A stretch of 64,000 bases of DNA from an uncultured Lachnospiraceae bacterium (GTDB lineage Bacteria > Bacillota > Clostridia > Lachnospirales > Lachnospiraceae): contig CAJUNB010000003.1 in the NCBI GenBank assembly GCA_910587635.1, positions 1 to 64,000 on the forward strand, in the 5' to 3' direction. Positions 60,496-64,000 of the stretch are shown in pieces. The position numbers were made by a program, and so were the translations under genes. Under the pieces are notes generated by a model that saw only the letters and a program-made list of their open reading frames with translations, ran no database searches and was not told where the DNA came from. Position 1 is the first letter of the stretch. The number at the start of each line of letters is the position of its first letter.

Positions 60496-62616
60496 TTATG
60501 CAAAATCCAACATCACAAAGCAGCCCATATTCTGCCGTGGCAAATTTACCTGAAGAATCCGATTCTCTTTATCAGTAAAGCATACCTCTCCATCTGTCAC
60601 TCTGGGGTATAACAATCTTACATTCGAAAAAGAATTTTCCATTGGTATATGTAATGTTTCCCTCTTGTCATGGCGTCTGATGATCGATAAATATATTCTT
60701 GCCTCACTCCTTAGTCCAAAGCAAAGCCACCCTGCATCAAAACTGTGTAGTCCCAAAGGCCAATAGGGTACAGATGAGCGAATATCGGCACGTATCTCTT
60801 TATAGCAGGCAATGGCTTCCCTTACAAGACCAAATCTCTCCCTGGATAATTCTGTCAAATGTCCTCCCAGATGGATACGAAAAGGCATTGCGGACACCAT
60901 ATTCATGGCAGTCTCGTCCATATCTCCTTCCTGTCTCGGATATGCCCAGATACCGGCCTGCTCCGGTAATACCCCGCAGGCACAGTTGGCTGCGATCATC
61001 GCCATGATACGATAATCCTCCTGATCACTGACCGACTGAATATCCATTCGGGACAACAAGGCATAATCCATGCGCAGGCCGCCACTTCCGCAGTTTTCCC
61101 AGATAACATCAGGATATTTTTTCATTTCTTCTTCCAACCAGTTTAGATAGGCTCTATTATGTGCAAGAAGTCCGTCTCCCGGACTGTCGCTGTTATAATC
61201 GGTCCCCCAACAAAGGCATAGATTGTAATCAATCTTCAGATAAGATAATCCATACTTCTCCACTACCCTCTTTACAATGGCAGAAGCATTTTCCCGGACC
61301 TGTGGATTACGGAAATCCAGATGATATCGCCCGCTGTCTGTCACTGGCTTACCATGACACATGAACAACCAGTCTTTTGGCAAGCTCTCTGCTTTTGTAT
61401 TCCTTATCCCGAAAGATTCCAGCTCCAGCCAAAGTCCTGCTTTCATGCCATTTGCATGGATTTCCTCCATTACTTCACCAAGTCCCCCCGGATATCTGTC
61501 AAAGCACTCCTCAAATGTCCCAAAAGTATATTGCCAGTCCCCTGTATCATACCACCCGCAATCCACTACAAAGATTTCGCAACCGGCCTGAGCCGCCAGC
61601 TTTATATAAGGTCGCAGCCGCTCTGTCGTGGAATCTCCCATCAGGCAATTCATATAATCGTTAAAAATAACCGGCAGCTCTTTTATAATCTTTCTTTTTC
61701 TGCGATATGCCGTAAGTGCTTGAAATCCTTCCTCCGGCTTACCATGATAAAAAGCTGCCACTGCAGGCACTGTAGTAAAAGACTGTCCAAAAGCCAGTTT
61801 TTTCTGCCAGAAAGCGCCTTCCATTCCAGGGCCTGACAGAGCCAGATAGACTCTCTGATCGTACTTTTTATCAAGAAATGATTCTCTGTAATCCTGTGTG
61901 GCCACTCCCATCTCAAAAAGCCAGGCGCCATTATTTTCGATCTGCCAGAGGATGCTTTCATCTTCTCGGGTATGGTAAATGGCTCCTACCGGCAAATACT
62001 CTCCACTGGAAAATCCTGTGTGGCTACCGATACAAAATCTGTCATAGCTCAAATTCCCATAGGGTATGACACCACATTCTCTGAGACTCCTATGCACCCA
62101 TCTACATTCCTCTGACCAGGTATTGTGGGCATAATAAACCTGTAAATCACTCCCAAAGTCAGGATTGTTTTCACTCCAGGCAGCCACATTTCCATAACAA
62201 AAAGAAGTAACGCCATACAGCCATACATCTTCCACTCCTGTATTTTCTACCCGGCTCTCGCAGGAAATGACAGACATCCCTTCATAAAAGTGAAAACATG
62301 TACTGACAAGAAGATTTTCTCCCCGCTGATAAATCGTCAGTGAATTTTCCGTCATCTCATGTCCAATATAGCTAAGAAACGTCTGTGCCGTATCATGAAA
62401 ATTTCTCGCTCCCCGGAAAGAAGTACAAATTTCTCCAGATTTCTGGATTTCCACAATCCGGGCAGCATCCGGTTCAGGATATCCTTTAACATTTAAAATT
62501 TTATTTGGTTTCCATTTTCCTTTCCCGGAAGATGCTTTCAGCAATTTCGCCTCCTGACCTTCCTCCAGGTAAAAGCACAAATACAAATGATCTCTCTTCA
62601 CTTCCAAATATCCCAT
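60496..62616 (-). CDS. GH36 alpha-galactosidase
   Basis: The 706-residue enzyme has the GH36 domain layout: N-terminal beta-supersandwich, (beta/alpha)8 domain with VVDCGWYDTGDW, nucleophile Asp463 in YLKIDYN, acid/base Asp531 in VSDQEDY, WENCGSGGLRMD, and a C-terminal beta domain. It releases galactose from melibiose, raffinose-type and other alpha-galactosides. No signal peptide, so substrates must be imported, consistent with the adjacent ABC importer. AGGAGGAAAT precedes the ATG. Confidence 0.92.
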   Translation of the reverse strand: MGYLEVKRDHLYLCFYLEEGQEAKLLKASSGKGKWKPNKILNVKGYPEPDAARIVEIQKSGEICTSFRGARNFHDTAQTFLSYIGHEMTENSLTIYQRGENLLVSTCFHFYEGMSVISCESRVENTGVEDVWLYGVTSFCYGNVAAWSENNPDFGSDLQVYYAHNTWSEECRWVHRSLRECGVIPYGNLSYDRFCIGSHTGFSSGEYLPVGAIYHTREDESILWQIENNGAWLFEMGVATQDYRESFLDKKYDQRVYLALSGPGMEGAFWQKKLAFGQSFTTVPAVAAFYHGKPEEGFQALTAYRRKRKIIKELPVIFNDYMNCLMGDSTTERLRPYIKLAAQAGCEIFVVDCGWYDTGDWQYTFGTFEECFDRYPGGLGEVMEEIHANGMKAGLWLELESFGIRNTKAESLPKDWLFMCHGKPVTDSGRYHLDFRNPQVRENASAIVKRVVEKYGLSYLKIDYNLCLCWGTDYNSDSPGDGLLAHNRAYLNWLEEEMKKYPDVIWENCGSGGLRMDYALLSRMDIQSVSDQEDYRIMAMIAANCACGVLPEQAGIWAYPRQEGDMDETAMNMVSAMPFRIHLGGHLTELSRERFGLVREAIACYKEIRADIRSSVPYWPLGLHSFDAGWLCFGLRSEARIYLSIIRRHDKRETLHIPMENSFSNVRLLYPRVTDGEVCFTDKENRILQVNLPRQNMGCFVMLDFA

Positions 62617-62672
62617 AGATTTCCTCCTGTTACCATCGATTTACAACCCATACATCTGTCAGGCAGAATATT

Positions 62673-63617
62673 TTATCCCGTTTTTAAAGGAACGTCTGTA
62701 TCTGTAGCTCCATATGCTGTTACAAAAGCCCCTGTCAAAATGAGGCTACTACAAAAAATACTCTCTGCCTGAGGAATCTTTCTCAGAAATAAAAACTCAA
62801 AAATAAACGCCCAGGCCACATATGTAATATTCAACGTCATGGCCAATGACGGCCCCAGTCTTCTGATAGTTGCGTAATAGCAAAGATAAGACGCTGTCCC
62901 AAAGCAAGCGGCTGCGCCTATGATGCCAATTGCTTCTGTTGCAGCTACAGAAATGACAAAAGAAGCTTCTTTTAACACAATCAAAATGACAATCCCATAG
63001 GACATGGCAGATGTGCTCTGTCGTATCATCAGCGCCTGTTCATTATTGACTTTCGCGTCTTTCATACCATAGGCACAGATCACTACTTCCAACGCCCATC
63101 CTGCTACACAGAGAAGCACACAGCCGAATCCAAGTACGAAATTTTCGGGCTTTTGCCCCTTTGTTAAAAGACCGAGTAAAACCATGCCACTGAGAGACAG
63201 GGAAAATCCTATCATCTGTGTCCTTTTCATTCGTTCTTTTAAAAATATCCAAGCCAAAAATGACCCAAATGCCGGATACAGGGCGGAAATCGCTGCAGTA
63301 TAGGATGGTCCGAGGAATTTCACAGCGGACACATAGCCCGTCATTCCCACAGGGCCTCCAAAGAGAGCGCCAAGAACAATAAACCTGCCGCTTTTGGTAT
63401 GCAAAGCCCTGAGAACCCTGCCAAATCCTTTTTTAATACCTGTATACAGAAGCATCCATATGCAGGAACAGAAATCATGCAAAAAGGTACTGATAAAAGG
63501 AGCCAGAAAAACAGCTTCTTTCGTATTACAAAAAACGGCCTGACGCAGAGCTATTCCTATGACCACTGTATCCAGTGCCCAGAATATACCCGCTGCCAGA
63601 CCTTTTAATTTTCCCAT
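62673..63617 (-). CDS. EamA/DMT-family transporter
   Basis: The 314-residue protein has ten membrane segments in two EamA repeats (GKLKGLAAGIFWALDTVVIG at the start; AISALYPAFGSFLAWIFLKER closes the first). DMT-family members export amino acids, sugars or metabolites; the substrate is unknown. I start at the ATG at 63617 with GGAGGA; the frame extends to 63731 over the intergenic motif copy 5. It lies after the GH36 gene with 56 bases between and may be independent. Confidence 0.85.
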   Translation of the reverse strand: MGKLKGLAAGIFWALDTVVIGIALRQAVFCNTKEAVFLAPFISTFLHDFCSCIWMLLYTGIKKGFGRVLRALHTKSGRFIVLGALFGGPVGMTGYVSAVKFLGPSYTAAISALYPAFGSFLAWIFLKERMKRTQMIGFSLSLSGMVLLGLLTKGQKPENFVLGFGCVLLCVAGWALEVVICAYGMKDAKVNNEQALMIRQSTSAMSYGIVILIVLKEASFVISVAATEAIGIIGAAACFGTASYLCYYATIRRLGPSLAMTLNITYVAWAFIFEFLFLRKIPQAESIFCSSLILTGAFVTAYGATDTDVPLKTG

Positions 63618-63707
63618 CCCTGTTCCTCCCATCTTTCTATTCTTATTTAGAATAGAAATTTGCAAAGAAAAAAACAATGGAATAATCTCTGATTTTGTTG
63701 AAAATCT

Positions 63708-63731
63708 TACCCTCAGTGAACAAGAGGACAC
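63708..63731 (+). repeat. 24-bp interspersed motif, copy 5
   Basis: TACCCTCAGTGAACAAG then AGGACAC, between EamA and the truncated gene at the window edge. In this copy CCTC can pair with GAGG at the position where copies 1-4 have CCCT and AGGG. Confidence 0.65.
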
Positions 63732-63736
63732 AAATA

Positions 63737-64000
63737 TTATGCCAGGAATTCGCGGAGAAGCTCCTCCAGCTCCTCTTGTTCTTCTCCTGTAAAAGAAGAA
63801 ACTTCCTTTTCTGTTTCCTCCTTTTGTTCTTCTTTTTCACTTCTTTTTTTGCTGTTATTGATAAACAGCTGCATCTCTTCTTCCTGAATGAGCTGGAGAT
63901 GCTTCACAAGATGATTTTCCAGATAATCAATCAAATTGGTTCTCACAACACTTCTTTTTCCCTTTGCATCTACTAAAGATGACACGGAAAAATAAATATA
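63737..64000 (-). CDS. C-terminal part of an unidentified protein, cut by the window edge
   Basis: The frame is open to position 64000, so only the last 87 or so codons are visible. They contain KGKRSVVRTNLIDYLENHL, a lysine/glutamate-rich linker (KKRSEKEEQKEE) and a final acidic helix EEQEELEELLREFLA. I do not recognise it. A GTG at 63985 could be a start but has no ribosome site and the frame continues upstream, so a longer gene is likely. Confidence 0.5.
   Translation of the reverse strand, partial: YIYFSVSSLVDAKGKRSVVRTNLIDYLENHLVKHLQLIQEEEMQLFINNSKKRSEKEEQKEETEKEVSSFTGEEQEELEELLREFLA

Noticed and set aside
63737..63985. A complete 82-residue MarR-like gene starting at a GTG
   Set aside because: The frame stays open to the window edge, there is no ribosome site, and similarity to MarR is only superficial.
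1..64000. CRISPR array, prophage, insertion sequence or conjugative element
   Set aside because: No regular repeat-spacer pattern, transposase, integrase or phage structural gene was found; the five 24-bp copies are far apart and not spaced as an array.

Overview
The window looks like a chromosomal segment of an anaerobic, spore-forming, low-GC Firmicute, most likely a gut Lachnospiraceae (Clostridium cluster XIVa). The evidence is a conserved sporulation/cell-division cluster, rubrerythrins with PerR, many GH13/GH36/GH42 carbohydrate genes, YesMN-type two-component regulation, a short archaeal/eukaryal-type ProRS, and no phage or conjugation genes. Most genes are on the minus strand. Family assignments come from reading the translations; no database search was run.

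Layout. 1-3.2 kb: azlCD branched-chain amino acid exporter, two tRNA-Gly genes, and an ECF sigma/anti-sigma pair of the SigV/RsiV type with a visible autoregulatory promoter. 3.3-11.4 kb: alpha-glucan/maltodextrin region with a LacI-family remnant, three GH13 enzymes, an rRNA methyltransferase and a PfkB sugar kinase; one GH13 carries an unusual charged hendecad-repeat tail. 11.7-25.5 kb: the classic housekeeping/sporulation string, in transcription order rubrerythrin, rubredoxin-GltS-like protein, cca, cotS, PEGA lipoprotein, mazG, hup, rqcP, yabP, yabQ, divIC, spoIIE (without its membrane domain), tilS, hpt, ftsH. 26-32 kb: ackA, proS, ytvI, a RluA pseudouridine synthase, a CBM9-like protein and an aldo/keto reductase. 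32.6-39.4 kb: a soluble hybrid histidine kinase, an HK/RR pair and a perR-reverse rubrerythrin operon. 40.3-41.5 kb: luxS-mtnN (AI-2/activated methyl cycle). 41.7-47.6 kb: a gluconate catabolic locus (GntP permease, IlvD/Edd dehydratase, KDPG aldolase, KDG kinase, FadR-type regulator) that fits a modified, semi-phosphorylative Entner-Doudoroff route. 47.9-50.2 kb: a hydroxyacid dehydrogenase and pgi. 50.3-62.6 kb: a galactoside locus with GH42 beta-galactosidase, a CUT2-type ABC importer with two permeases, a divergent YesN/YesM system and a GH36 alpha-galactosidase. 62.7-64 kb: an EamA exporter and a gene cut by the window edge.

The least expected signals are non-coding. (a) A 24-bp motif (TACCCTC...GGACAC) occurs five times, all between genes; two copies extend to 49 identical bases and lead into different hairpins. 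(b) Two genes, tilS and rluA, have near-consensus sigma-A promoters whose -10 box ends exactly six bases before the ATG and have no Shine-Dalgarno, so their mRNAs are predicted to be leaderless. (c) The spoIIE promoter has a 21-bp spacer and a Spo0A-box-like sequence, as in Bacillus. (d) A 25-bp leader element is shared by two unrelated transcripts 27 kb apart. (e) A 12-bp element is repeated just downstream of the start of both gluconate-locus promoters.
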